From Streptomyces sp. SCL15-4 (GTDB taxonomy: Bacteria > Actinomycetota > Actinomycetes > Streptomycetales > Streptomycetaceae): 64,000 nt of DNA. Within the stretch, counting starts at the first letter, position 1. Each line of letters starts with the position of its first letter. The stretch spans positions 2,356,001 through 2,420,000 of the forward strand of contig NZ_JAOBTQ010000001.1 in the NCBI RefSeq assembly GCF_033366695.1. The letters run 5' to 3'. The notes under the pieces are model-generated. The model was given only the letters and a program-made list of their open reading frames with translations, had not been told where the DNA came from and ran no database searches. The translations under genes and the position numbers were made by a program. Below, piece after piece: positions 17,293 through 25,510 of the stretch.

Positions 17293-20184
17293 TCAGCTGC
17301 AGCCGCTGGTCGAGCCGCAGCCCTCGCAGATGTAGCAGGAGCCGGCCCGCTGCATCTTCGTACCGCAGGAGAAGCACAGCGGGGCGTCGGCCTGGATGCC
17401 CAGCTGCATCTCCACCAGCTCGGCGCTGGTGTGGGCCTGCTTCGGGGCGGGCTTGGCCGCCTCGGTCTCGGCCTTCGGCGTGGCGACCGCCTTCAGCTCC
17501 TGGGCGCGCGGCGCCGACTGGGCCAGGCCCTCGACGTCGACCTCGTCGTCGGCCGGCTCATAGGAACCGGTCTCCAGGTGGCGCTGACGCTCCTCGGCGG
17601 AGTGGATGCCGAGCGCGGAGCGGGTCTCGAAGGGCAGGAAGTCCAGCGCCAGGCGGCGGAAGATGTAGTCGACGATCGACTGCGCCATCCGCACGTCCGG
17701 GTCGTCCGTCATGCCGGCCGGCTCGAAGCGCATGTTGGTGAACTTCGAGACGTACGTCTCCAGCGGCACGCCGTACTGGAGGCCGACGGAGACGGCGATG
17801 GAGAAGGCGTCCATCATGCCCGCGAGGGTGGAGCCCTGCTTGGACATCTTCAGGAAGACCTCGCCGAGACCGTCGTCGGGGTAGGAGTTGGCGGTCATGT
17901 AACCCTCGGCGCCACCGACCGTGAAGGAGGTGGTGATGCCCGGGCGGCCCTTGGGGAGGCGCTTGCGGACCGGACGGTACTCGACGACCTTCTCGACCTT
18001 GGTCTCGACGGCCGCGGGCTCCTCGGCCTTCTTCTCGTCCGCCGAGTCCTTCTTCTTGGCGGAGAGCGGCTGGCCCACCTTGCAGTTGTCGCGGTAGATC
18101 GCCAGCGCCTTGACGCCCAGCTTCCAGGCCTCGAAGTAGATCTCCTCGACCTCCTCGACGGTCGCCGTCTCCGGCATGTTGACCGTCTTGGAGATGGCAC
18201 CGGAGATCCACGGCTGGATCGCGGCCATCATGCGGACGTGGCCCATCGGGGAGATGGCGCGCTCGCCCATGGCGCAGTCGAACACCTCGTAGTGCTCCTG
18301 CTTGAGGCCGGGGGCGTCGATCACATTGCCGTTCTCGGCGATGTGGGCGACGATCGCCTCGATCTGCTCCTCCTGGTAGCCCAGGCGGCGCAGGGCCTGC
18401 GGGACGGTGCCGTTGACGATCTGCATCGAGCCGCCGCCGACCAGCTTCTTGAACTTCACCAGCGCGAGGTCGGGCTCGACACCGGTGGTGTCGCAGGACA
18501 TCGCGAGACCGATGGTGCCGGTCGGCGCGAGAACGGACGCCTGGGAGTTACGGAAACCGTTCTTCTCGCCGAGCCGCAGCACGTCCTGCCAGGCCTCCGT
18601 GGCGGCGGCCCAGACCGGGGTGTCCAGGTCGTCCATGCGGACGGCCGTGCCGTTGGCGTCGGAGTGCTGCTTCATGACGCGCTTGTGGGCGTCGGCGTTG
18701 CGGGCGTAGCCGTCGTAGGTGCCGACGACCTCGGCCAGCTCGGCGGAGCGGCGGTAGGCCGTACCCGTCATCAGGGAGGTGATCGCGCCGGCCAGGGCGC
18801 GACCGCCGTCGGAGTCGTAGGCGTGGCCGGTGGCCATCAGCAGGGCGCCGAGGTTGGCGTAGCCGATGCCGAGCTGGCGGAAGGCGCGGGTGTTCTCGCC
18901 GATCTTCTGGGTCGGGAAGTCCGCGAAGCAGATCGAGATGTCCATCGCGGTGATGACCAGCTCGACGACCTTCTGGAAGCGCTCGGTCTCGAAGGACTGG
19001 CTGCCCTTGCCGTCGTCCTTCAGGAACTTCATCAGGTTCAGCGAGGCCAGGTTGCAGGACGTGTTGTCCAGGTGCATGTACTCGCTGCACGGGTTCGACG
19101 CGGTGATCCGGCCGGACTCGGGGCAGGTGTGCCAGTTGTTGATCGTGTCGTCGTACTGGATGCCCGGGTCGGCGCAGGCCCAGGCGGCCTCGGCGATCTT
19201 GCGGAAGAGCGCCTTGGCGTCGACCTCCTCGATGACCTCACCGGTCATACGGGCGCGCAGGCCGAACTTGCCGCCGTCCTCGACCGCCTTCATGAACTCG
19301 TCGTTCACGCGGACCGAGTTGTTGGCGTTCTGGTACTGGACGGACGTGATGTCGTCGCCGCCCAGGTCCATGTCGAAGCCCGCGTCGCGCAGGACGCGGA
19401 TCTTCTCCTCTTCCTTGACCTTGGTCTCGATGAAGTCCTCGATGTCGGGGTGGTCGACGTCGAGCACCACCATCTTGGCGGCGCGGCGGGTGGCACCGCC
19501 GGACTTGATGGTGCCGGCGGAGGCGTCGGCGCCGCGCATGAAGGAGACGGGGCCCGAGGCGTTGCCGCCGGAGGAGAGCAGCTCCTTGGAGGAGCGGATG
19601 CGGGAGAGGTTCAGGCCGGCGCCGGAACCGCCCTTGAAGATCATGCCCTCTTCCTTGTACCAGTCGAGGATCGACTCCATGGAGTCGTCGACGGACAGGA
19701 TGAAGCAGGCCGAGACCTGCTGGGGCTGCTTGGTGCCGACGTTGAACCACACCGGGCTGTTGAAGCTGAAGATCTGGTGCAGGAGGGCGTACGCCAGCTC
19801 GTGCTCGAAGATCTCGGCGTCGGCGGGAGAGGAGAAGTACTTGTGGTCCTCACCGGCCTTCCGGTACGTCTTCACGATGCGGTCGATCAGCTGCTTGAGG
19901 CTGGTCTCGCGCTGCGGGGTGCCGACGGCACCACGGAAGTACTTGCTGGTGACGATGTTGACCGCGTTCACCGACCAGAAGTCGGGGAATTCGACGCCAC
20001 GCTGCTCGAAGTTGACCGAGCCGTCGCGCCAGTTGGTCATGACGACGTCACGGCGCTCCCACGCCACCTCGTCGTACGGGTGCACGCCGGGGGTGGTGTG
20101 GATGCGCTCGATGCGCAGGCCCTTGCTGCCCTTGGTGCCCTTGGCGCGGGCACCTCGTGCCGGACCGCTCGCCGTCTCTGTCAT
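17293..20184 (-). CDS. nrdJ: Vitamin B12-dependent (class II) ribonucleotide reductase
   Basis: 963 residues; reduces ribonucleotides to deoxyribonucleotides with adenosylcobalamin, without needing oxygen. Visible: FNSPVWFNVGTKQPQQVSAC near 120, the substrate region with NPCSEYMHLDNTSCNLASLN, and catalytic-loop sequence LAPTGTIGLAMSCDTTG. The last about 30 residues are Cys-rich (CFSCGTKMQ, CYICEGCGS), the redox-active or zinc-ribbon tail of this family. GGGAGG precedes the ATG. It lies 164 bases after nrdR, so nrdR-nrdJ is an operon under NrdR control. I saw no cobalamin riboswitch here; in Streptomyces that element controls the class I enzyme. Confidence 0.97.
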   Translation of the reverse strand: MTETASGPARGARAKGTKGSKGLRIERIHTTPGVHPYDEVAWERRDVVMTNWRDGSVNFEQRGVEFPDFWSVNAVNIVTSKYFRGAVGTPQRETSLKQLIDRIVKTYRKAGEDHKYFSSPADAEIFEHELAYALLHQIFSFNSPVWFNVGTKQPQQVSACFILSVDDSMESILDWYKEEGMIFKGGSGAGLNLSRIRSSKELLSSGGNASGPVSFMRGADASAGTIKSGGATRRAAKMVVLDVDHPDIEDFIETKVKEEEKIRVLRDAGFDMDLGGDDITSVQYQNANNSVRVNDEFMKAVEDGGKFGLRARMTGEVIEEVDAKALFRKIAEAAWACADPGIQYDDTINNWHTCPESGRITASNPCSEYMHLDNTSCNLASLNLMKFLKDDGKGSQSFETERFQKVVELVITAMDISICFADFPTQKIGENTRAFRQLGIGYANLGALLMATGHAYDSDGGRALAGAITSLMTGTAYRRSAELAEVVGTYDGYARNADAHKRVMKQHSDANGTAVRMDDLDTPVWAAATEAWQDVLRLGEKNGFRNSQASVLAPTGTIGLAMSCDTTGVEPDLALVKFKKLVGGGSMQIVNGTVPQALRRLGYQEEQIEAIVAHIAENGNVIDAPGLKQEHYEVFDCAMGERAISPMGHVRMMAAIQPWISGAISKTVNMPETATVEEVEEIYFEAWKLGVKALAIYRDNCKVGQPLSAKKKDSADEKKAEEPAAVETKVEKVVEYRPVRKRLPKGRPGITTSFTVGGAEGYMTANSYPDDGLGEVFLKMSKQGSTLAGMMDAFSIAVSVGLQYGVPLETYVSKFTNMRFEPAGMTDDPDVRMAQSIVDYIFRRLALDFLPFETRSALGIHSAEERQRHLETGSYEPADDEVDVEGLAQSAPRAQELKAVATPKAETEAAKPAPKQAHTSAELVEMQLGIQADAPLCFSCGTKMQRAGSCYICEGCGSTSGCS

Positions 20185-20348
20185 GCCGCCTCCCTACGGG
20201 CGAAAACGCCCTGAAATGCCCCCGTTGTTCCCGTGGGCACATGTTTCTGTCTTGCGTCGCGGGCAGCCGCAGCCGCCGCCCGCAACAGGTCTTCGTTCGC
20301 CGCCGTACGACCGGAACCCGGTTCTCCGTCCGGATTCCGGTCCGTCGG

Positions 20349-20897
20349 TCAGTCGGCGGCTTGCGCGGGCTCGGGAACCCGAGTGGTCCCGGCCGGCCCG
20401 CGATGGTCTTCCTGGCTCCCCGCGCCGCCGTCTTCCTCGTCCGCGGCGGGGCGCGTCGCCTCCCTCAGCTCCGCGATGGCGGCCTCGAAGTCCTCGAGCG
20501 AGTCGAACGCCCGGTAGACGGAGGCGAACCGCAGAAAGGCGACGAGGTCCAGCTCCTGCAACGGGCCGAGTATGGCCAGCCCCACGTCGTGGGTGGTCAG
20601 CTCGGCGCTTCCGGTCGCCCGCACCGCCTCCTCGACCCGCTGCCCGAGCTGGGCGAGCGCGTCCTCGGTGACCGGCCGTCCCTGGCACGCCTTGCGCACG
20701 CCGTTGATGACCTTGGTGCGGCTGAACGGTTCGGTGACTCCGGACCGCTTCACCACCATGAGCGAGCACGTCTCCACGGTCGTGAAACGACGGGAGCAGT
20801 CAGGGCACTGGCGGCGCCTGCGGATGGACGTGCCGTCGTCGGTCGTACGACTGTCGACCACACGGCTGTCGGGGTGCCTGCAGAAGGGGCAGTGCAT
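20349..20897 (-). CDS. nrdR: Transcriptional repressor NrdR
   Basis: 182 residues from the ATG at 20897, preceded by GGAG. The N-terminal zinc ribbon has CPFC (3-6) and CPDC (about 31-34); an ATP-cone domain follows ([20 protein letters not shown]). The C-terminal about 35 residues are acidic and Gly-rich. NrdR senses ATP/dATP and represses ribonucleotide reductase operons. Two NrdR-box palindromes lie about 110-150 bases upstream, so it represses its own operon. A TTG three codons earlier is a less likely start. Confidence 0.96.
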   Translation of the reverse strand: MHCPFCRHPDSRVVDSRTTDDGTSIRRRRQCPDCSRRFTTVETCSLMVVKRSGVTEPFSRTKVINGVRKACQGRPVTEDALAQLGQRVEEAVRATGSAELTTHDVGLAILGPLQELDLVAFLRFASVYRAFDSLEDFEAAIAELREATRPAADEEDGGAGSQEDHRGPAGTTRVPEPAQAAD

Positions 20898-20966
20898 GTT
20901 CTCCAACCCTCCTCACAGCAGACTCGTCAGCCTCGTCCGACCCACAGGCCTCGCGAAGCAGCCCCA

Positions 20967-20972
20967 AGCATA
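20967..20972 (-). promoter_or_regulatory. Candidate -10 box of nrdRJ
   Basis: TATGCT on the minus strand, 70 bases before the nrdR start and about 32 bases downstream of the nearer NrdR box. The -35 region is weak (TCGGAG or GTCGGA). Confidence 0.4.
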
Positions 20973-21004
20973 GGCGATCGAAGAGCCGCCTCCGACCGGG
21001 GGGA

Positions 21005-21048
21005 CCACAACTTGTGGGCCGCTGTGACCATCCAACCACTACATGTGG
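21005..21048 (-). promoter_or_regulatory. Pair of NrdR boxes
   Basis: CCACAACTTGTGG (21005-21017, perfect 6-1-6 palindrome) and CCACTACATGTGG (21036-21048). Their centres are 31 bp apart, three helical turns, the arrangement known for NrdR sites in Streptomyces. Confidence 0.85.
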
Positions 21049-21382
21049 GGATCGACTCATTCGCCAAGGCAGACACGCGTGTCGCGCCGGGACGGCGCCC
21101 GGAGCGCCGTGGCGATCCGGCCGCGCACGCGGACGCGGAGCCGCTCCACCGCGCGTTCACGGGGATACGGTGGGCGCCGCGGGGAGGACGCGTGGCACTT
21201 CCGCACAGAAGGGGCCCCGGATACCGGACCGTGGCATTCCGGATGGCAGACTGAGGAGGCCGCTCGCGAGGCGTGCGACTCCAGCGGTGAAGAGTACAAC
21301 AATGGGCGCTTTTGTCCGCCGAACGTCGCGCTACCTATACACCGGAAGACCCGGTCACGTCACGCGAAACGCCCTTTTTCAC

Positions 21383-21398
21383 TCGAACGTGTGTTTGG
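21383..21398 (+). promoter_or_regulatory. LexA (SOS) box upstream of lexA
   Basis: TCGAACGTGTGTTTGG contains CGAAC-N4-GTTTG, the actinobacterial SOS box, 60 bases before the GTG start. A promoter TTGGCG-18 bases-TACCGT (21395-21424) overlaps its right half, which fits LexA autorepression. Confidence 0.88.
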
Positions 21399-21457
21399 CG
21401 CAACCTTTCGAAAGCAACTACCGTTGTGCAGCAGGGAGACCATCGAGAGGGGCCGCC

Positions 21458-22237
21458 GTGACCACCACCGCAGACAGTGCCATCATCACCGCCCAGGACC
21501 GCTCCCAGGGCCGAGTCGAGCCGGTACACGCGATGAACGAAGCCACGAATCCCGAGGGAAACAAGCGCTCCCTGCCGGGCCGACCTCCGGGCATCCGGGC
21601 GGACAGCTCCGGGCTCACCGACCGGCAGCGCCGGGTGATCGAGGTCATCAGGGACTCCGTGCAGCGGCGCGGTTACCCGCCGTCGATGCGGGAGATCGGT
21701 CAGGCCGTCGGCCTTTCCAGCACGTCCTCCGTCGCCCACCAGCTGATGGCACTGGAGCGCAAGGGCTTCCTGCGCCGCGACCCCCACCGCCCGCGCGCCT
21801 ACGAGGTCCGCGGTTCGGACCAGACCGTCACCGTGCAGCCCACGGACACCGCCGGCAAGCCCGCCGCGTCGTACGTCCCGCTGGTCGGCCGCATCGCCGC
21901 CGGTGGCCCCATCCTGGCGGAGGAGTCCGTCGAGGACGTCTTCCCCCTCCCCCGCCAGCTCGTCGGCGACGGCGAACTCTTCGTCCTGAAGGTCGTCGGC
22001 GACTCCATGATCGAGGCCGCGATCTGCGACGGCGACTGGGTCACCGTGCGCCGCCAGCCGGTCGCCGAGAACGGCGACATCGTGGCCGCGATGCTCGACG
22101 GCGAGGCCACCGTCAAGCGCTTCAAGCGCGAGGACGGCCACGTATGGCTCCTCCCCCACAACGCGGCCTACGAGCCGATCCCCGGCGACGACGCGACCAT
22201 CCTGGGCAAGGTCGTCGCCGTGCTGCGGCGCGTGTGA
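21458..22237 (+). CDS. lexA: SOS repressor LexA
   Basis: 259 residues from GTG 21458 (GAGAGGGG upstream); an ATG at 21533 would give the 234-residue form usual in annotations. The winged helix spans about residues 52-110 of the long form ([36 protein letters not shown]). The cleavage site Ala-Gly is in GRIAAGGP; the catalytic Ser is in GDSMIEAAI and the Lys in ATVKRFKRE. Represses DNA-damage genes until RecA triggers self-cleavage. The transcript should start near 21431, leaving both starts possible. Divergent from nrdR. Confidence 0.97.
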   Translation: MTTTADSAIITAQDRSQGRVEPVHAMNEATNPEGNKRSLPGRPPGIRADSSGLTDRQRRVIEVIRDSVQRRGYPPSMREIGQAVGLSSTSSVAHQLMALERKGFLRRDPHRPRAYEVRGSDQTVTVQPTDTAGKPAASYVPLVGRIAAGGPILAEESVEDVFPLPRQLVGDGELFVLKVVGDSMIEAAICDGDWVTVRRQPVAENGDIVAAMLDGEATVKRFKREDGHVWLLPHNAAYEPIPGDDATILGKVVAVLRRV

Positions 22238-22277
22238 CGGCCGCGGCGAACGAGCCCCGTCGGCTCGCTCCCTGACC

Positions 22278-22311
22278 GGGCCCCGGAACCCCTGCGCCGG
22301 TTCCGGGGCCC
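22278..22311. terminator. Terminator between lexA and dinG
   Basis: GGGCCCCGGAACC and its exact complement GGTTCCGGGGCCC form a 13-bp stem with an 8-base loop between convergent genes. Confidence 0.88.
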
Positions 22312-22378
22312 TGCTCGTCCCCCAGGCGGCCGTGCGGCGCCGCGCCCGTCCCGGGTGGCCGCCGCCGGCGACCAGGGA

Positions 22379-24355
22379 TCACTTCCCCTCCGCCTCCTTC
22401 GCCGCGGCGTCGATCGCCGAGAGCGACCTGCGGACCTGGTTGCGGTCCGTGGTGTACCAGAAGTCCGGCAGTGACGCCTTGAGGTAGCCGCCGTAGCGCG
22501 CGGTCGCCAGCCGCTGGTCCAGCACGGCCACCACGCCCCGGTCGCCGGAGGCCCGGACGAGGCGGCCGGCGCCCTGTGCCATGAGCAGGGCCGCGTGGGT
22601 GGCGGCGACCGCCATGAAGCCGTTGCCGCCGGCGTCCTCCACCGCCTTCTGGCGCGCGCTCATCAGCGGGTCGTCGGGGCGCGGGAACGGGATCTTGTCC
22701 ATGACGACCAGCTGGCAACTGGGCCCCGGGACGTCGACGCCCTGCCAGAGCGACAGCGTGCCGAACAGACATGTCTTCGGATCGGCGGCGAAGTTCTTGA
22801 TCAGCTCGCCGAGCGTCTCCTCGCCCTGGAGCAGGATCGGGAACTCGGGGATCCGGGAGCGCAGCTCCTCCGCCGCGAGCTGGGCGGCCCGCATGGACGA
22901 GAAGAGGCCGAGGGTGCGCCCGCCGGCCGCCTGGATCAGCTCGGTCAGCTCGTCCAGCATGTCGGCGCGCTCGCCGTCGCGCGCGGGCCGAGCGAGGTGT
23001 GCGGCGACGTACAGGATGCCCTGCTTGCGGTAGTCGAAGGGCGAGCCGACGTCGATGCCCTTCCACTGCGGCAGGTCCTCGCCCTGCGCGCCCTCCGGGC
23101 CGAGGCCCAGGGAAGCGCCGACGCCGTTGAAGTCACCGCCGAGCTTGAGCGTCGCCGAGGTGAGGACGACGGACCGGTCGGCGAAGAGCTTCTCCCTGAG
23201 CAGGCCGGAGACCGACATGGGAGCGACCCGCAGGGACGCGCCGAACCGGTCGTGCCGCTCGTACCAGACGACGTCCCACTCCGAGCCGTTCAGGATCCGT
23301 TCCGCCACGTCGTGGACCGTCTCCACCGAGGCCAGCGCCTGCTTGCGGACCGCGTCCTCGTCCTGGACGGACTTGTCGCGGGTCGCGCCGATCGCGGAGA
23401 TCACCGTGCGGGCGGCGTCCCGCAGCTGCATCAGGGCGTAGCCGAGGTCTTCCGGGATCTCCTCCAGACGGCCCGGAAGCGCGAGTTCCATGAGCCGCTC
23501 GAAGCCCTCGGCGGCGGTCTGGAGCTGGTCGGCGGCCTTTTCGTTGACGAGCTTGGCGGCACGGCGCACGGCACGGTTGACCTGGCCGGGCGTGAGTTCG
23601 CCGGTGGCGACGCCGGTGACGCGGGAGACGAGTTCGTGCGCCTCGTCCACGATCAGCACCTCGTGCTGCGGCAGTACCGGGGCGCCTTCGATGGCGTCGA
23701 TGGCGAGCAGGGCGTGGTTGGTGACGACCACCTCGGCGAGCTTGGCCCGCTCACGGGCCATCTCCGCGAAGCACTCGGCGCCGTACGCGCATTTCGAGGC
23801 GCCCAGGCACTCCCGCGACGACACCGACACCTGGGCCCAGGCGCGGTCCGACACACCGGGCGTGAGGTCGTCCCGGTCGCCGTTCTCGGTCTCGTCCGCC
23901 CAGTCCCGCAGTCGCAGCAGGTCCTGGCCCAGCTTGCTGGTGGGCGCGGCGGCCTCGAACTGGTCGAAGAGCCCCTCTTCCTCGTCCTGCGGCATGCCCT
24001 CGTGCAGGCGGTGCAGGCACAGGTAGTTCGACCGGCCCTTGAGCATGGCGAAGTCCGGACGGCGGCGCAGCAGCGGGTGCAGGGCGTCGACCGTGCGCGG
24101 CAGGTCCCGCTCCACGAGCTGGCGCTGCAGGGCGAGCGTGGCCGTCGCGACGATCACTCTCTCTCCGTGCGCGAGCGCGGGCACGAGGTAGCCCAGCGAC
24201 TTACCGGTGCCGGTGCCGGCCTGGACCAGCAGGTGGGAACCGTCGTCGATCGCCTCGGCGACCGCTTCGGCCATGGTGACCTGGCCGGGGCGCTCCGTGC
24301 CGCCGACGGCGGCGACGGCGGCATGCAGGAGTTCGGAGAGGGAGGGCTTCGTCAT
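22379..24355 (-). CDS. dinG: DinG-type ATP-dependent DNA helicase
   Basis: 658 residues, an XPD/DinG-like SF2 5'-3' helicase. Walker A QAGTGTGKS at about 41-49, DEAH at about 236 (LIVDEAHEL), and motif VI QGAGRLVRA near 600. An iron-sulfur cluster is indicated by a Cys in NYLCLHR and three more in SSRECLGASKCAYGAECFAE. Helps resolve R-loops and damaged forks. Convergent with lexA; I found no SOS box before it, so it may not be LexA-controlled here. Confidence 0.92.
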   Translation of the reverse strand: MTKPSLSELLHAAVAAVGGTERPGQVTMAEAVAEAIDDGSHLLVQAGTGTGKSLGYLVPALAHGERVIVATATLALQRQLVERDLPRTVDALHPLLRRRPDFAMLKGRSNYLCLHRLHEGMPQDEEEGLFDQFEAAAPTSKLGQDLLRLRDWADETENGDRDDLTPGVSDRAWAQVSVSSRECLGASKCAYGAECFAEMARERAKLAEVVVTNHALLAIDAIEGAPVLPQHEVLIVDEAHELVSRVTGVATGELTPGQVNRAVRRAAKLVNEKAADQLQTAAEGFERLMELALPGRLEEIPEDLGYALMQLRDAARTVISAIGATRDKSVQDEDAVRKQALASVETVHDVAERILNGSEWDVVWYERHDRFGASLRVAPMSVSGLLREKLFADRSVVLTSATLKLGGDFNGVGASLGLGPEGAQGEDLPQWKGIDVGSPFDYRKQGILYVAAHLARPARDGERADMLDELTELIQAAGGRTLGLFSSMRAAQLAAEELRSRIPEFPILLQGEETLGELIKNFAADPKTCLFGTLSLWQGVDVPGPSCQLVVMDKIPFPRPDDPLMSARQKAVEDAGGNGFMAVAATHAALLMAQGAGRLVRASGDRGVVAVLDQRLATARYGGYLKASLPDFWYTTDRNQVRRSLSAIDAAAKEAEGK

Positions 24356-24695
24356 AGCCTGACCACCCTACGGCCCCGCACTGACAAACGGGGGGCTGCG
24401 GCGGGGACGGGGGACGGGATCACGACCGGGGCTCCTGGGATGGGGGGTGCGGGACGGCGGGACGCGTGCGGGATGGGGCGACGGCTCCGTAGGCGAGGCG
24501 AGGCGGCGGATCTCGTCGGTGGCGGCGCGCGGTGGCCGTCGTGCGGCCGGCGGCTCCTTGACCTTCGGTGGTTTCCTCGGGTCGTCGCACGCCTCTCGCC
24601 GTGGCGGCACGGAACACCCCGGACTTCTTTCCCGGTTCCGGGAACACCACGGCACCGCCACTCGTATCTCATGGTGAGCGCGCGATCACGTGCCG
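24356..24695. other. Gap between dinG and the siderophore operon
   Basis: 340 bases, upstream of dinG and downstream of the acyltransferase gene. A small perfect hairpin TTCCCGG-TT-CCGGGAA lies at 24629-24644 and could end the siderophore transcript. No gene seen. Confidence 0.45.
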
Positions 24696-25466
24696 CTACA
24701 GCGCATCGCGCAGGACCCGGTCCCGGATCATGAGGGCGGCCCGCTTGCCGGGCAGGTCGATCTCGGCCGCGAACCGGAAGCCCGCGCTGAGGAACGCGGC
24801 GATGGAGGGGGTGTTGCGGAGATCGGGTTCAGCCACCACGCGTGGGCAGGCGGGACGCCGGTCGAGGATCAGGTCGGCCACGGCGCGGAGCAGCGCGGAG
24901 CCCAGCCCGCGTCCCCGGTCCGCCGCGTCACCGATGAGCAGATGGACACCGGTGTCGTGCGGACGGGCCGGATAACCGCGGGCGAGCGGGTCCAGGTCCG
25001 CCCGGTAGATCTCCCAGTAGCTCATCGGGGTGCCGTCGAGTACGCCGAGACACGGCACGCAGCATCCGTCGCCGTTCAGTTGGGCCCGCAGGTGCTCCTC
25101 CGTCCGGCGCGGAGGCCCGGCGAGTTCCCAGAAGGCGGCGACGGCCGGGTCGTTCATCCAGCGGTGCACGAGCGGCAGGTCGTGATCGATGTGCACGGGC
25201 ACCAGCCGGAAGGAACCGGCGGGGGTGGCGACCGGGCCCCAGGTGGCGAGCCGGTCGAGGAGGTCCGTCGTCGTCCCGGCGCGGAGGGCGAGGAATTCCG
25301 CGGGCAGGTGCAGTTCCAGCGTGTCCTCGCTGTCCGGGTCGTCGTCCTCGATGGCGAACGGGCCGAACGGGGAGGTCCGGAGGTCCGTGGCGGCGGGCCA
25401 CGGGCCGGCGCGGTACGGACGGGCGGAGGCCGGGCCGGTTTCGGTGGTCATGTCGGTGGGAGCCAC
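24696..25466 (-). CDS. IucB/RhbD-type siderophore acyltransferase (GNAT)
   Basis: 256 residues from GTG 25466 (GGAGG 8 bases before); ATG 25451 or ATG 25484 are alternatives. The C-terminal about 170 residues are a GNAT domain: FRLVPVHIDHDLPLVHRWMN, FWELAGPP, PMSYWEIYRADLDPLARGYP, the acetyl-CoA loop DRGRGLGSALLRAV, and RFAAEIDLPGKRAALM. These match hydroxylysine or diamine N-acyltransferases of NIS siderophore pathways. Last gene of the operon, 44 bases after the synthetase. It would acylate an amine to prepare a hydroxamate or amide unit. Confidence 0.9.
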   Translation of the reverse strand: MAPTDMTTETGPASARPYRAGPWPAATDLRTSPFGPFAIEDDDPDSEDTLELHLPAEFLALRAGTTTDLLDRLATWGPVATPAGSFRLVPVHIDHDLPLVHRWMNDPAVAAFWELAGPPRRTEEHLRAQLNGDGCCVPCLGVLDGTPMSYWEIYRADLDPLARGYPARPHDTGVHLLIGDAADRGRGLGSALLRAVADLILDRRPACPRVVAEPDLRNTPSIAAFLSAGFRFAAEIDLPGKRAALMIRDRVLRDAL

Positions 25467-25510
25467 GGTGCTCCCTCCTCTCATCAGGTGGGGTGGTGTG
25501 CGTACGGTGC

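Noticed and set aside
17257..20214. Very long open frame antisense to nrdJ
   Set aside because: It arises from G/C-biased third positions of nrdJ; composition is Leu/Gly/Val/Asp-rich without folded motifs.
20185..20348. Cobalamin riboswitch before nrdJ
   Set aside because: No B12-box-like core (GCCACTG) was seen, and the 164-base gap is short; nrdRJ is instead linked to NrdR boxes.
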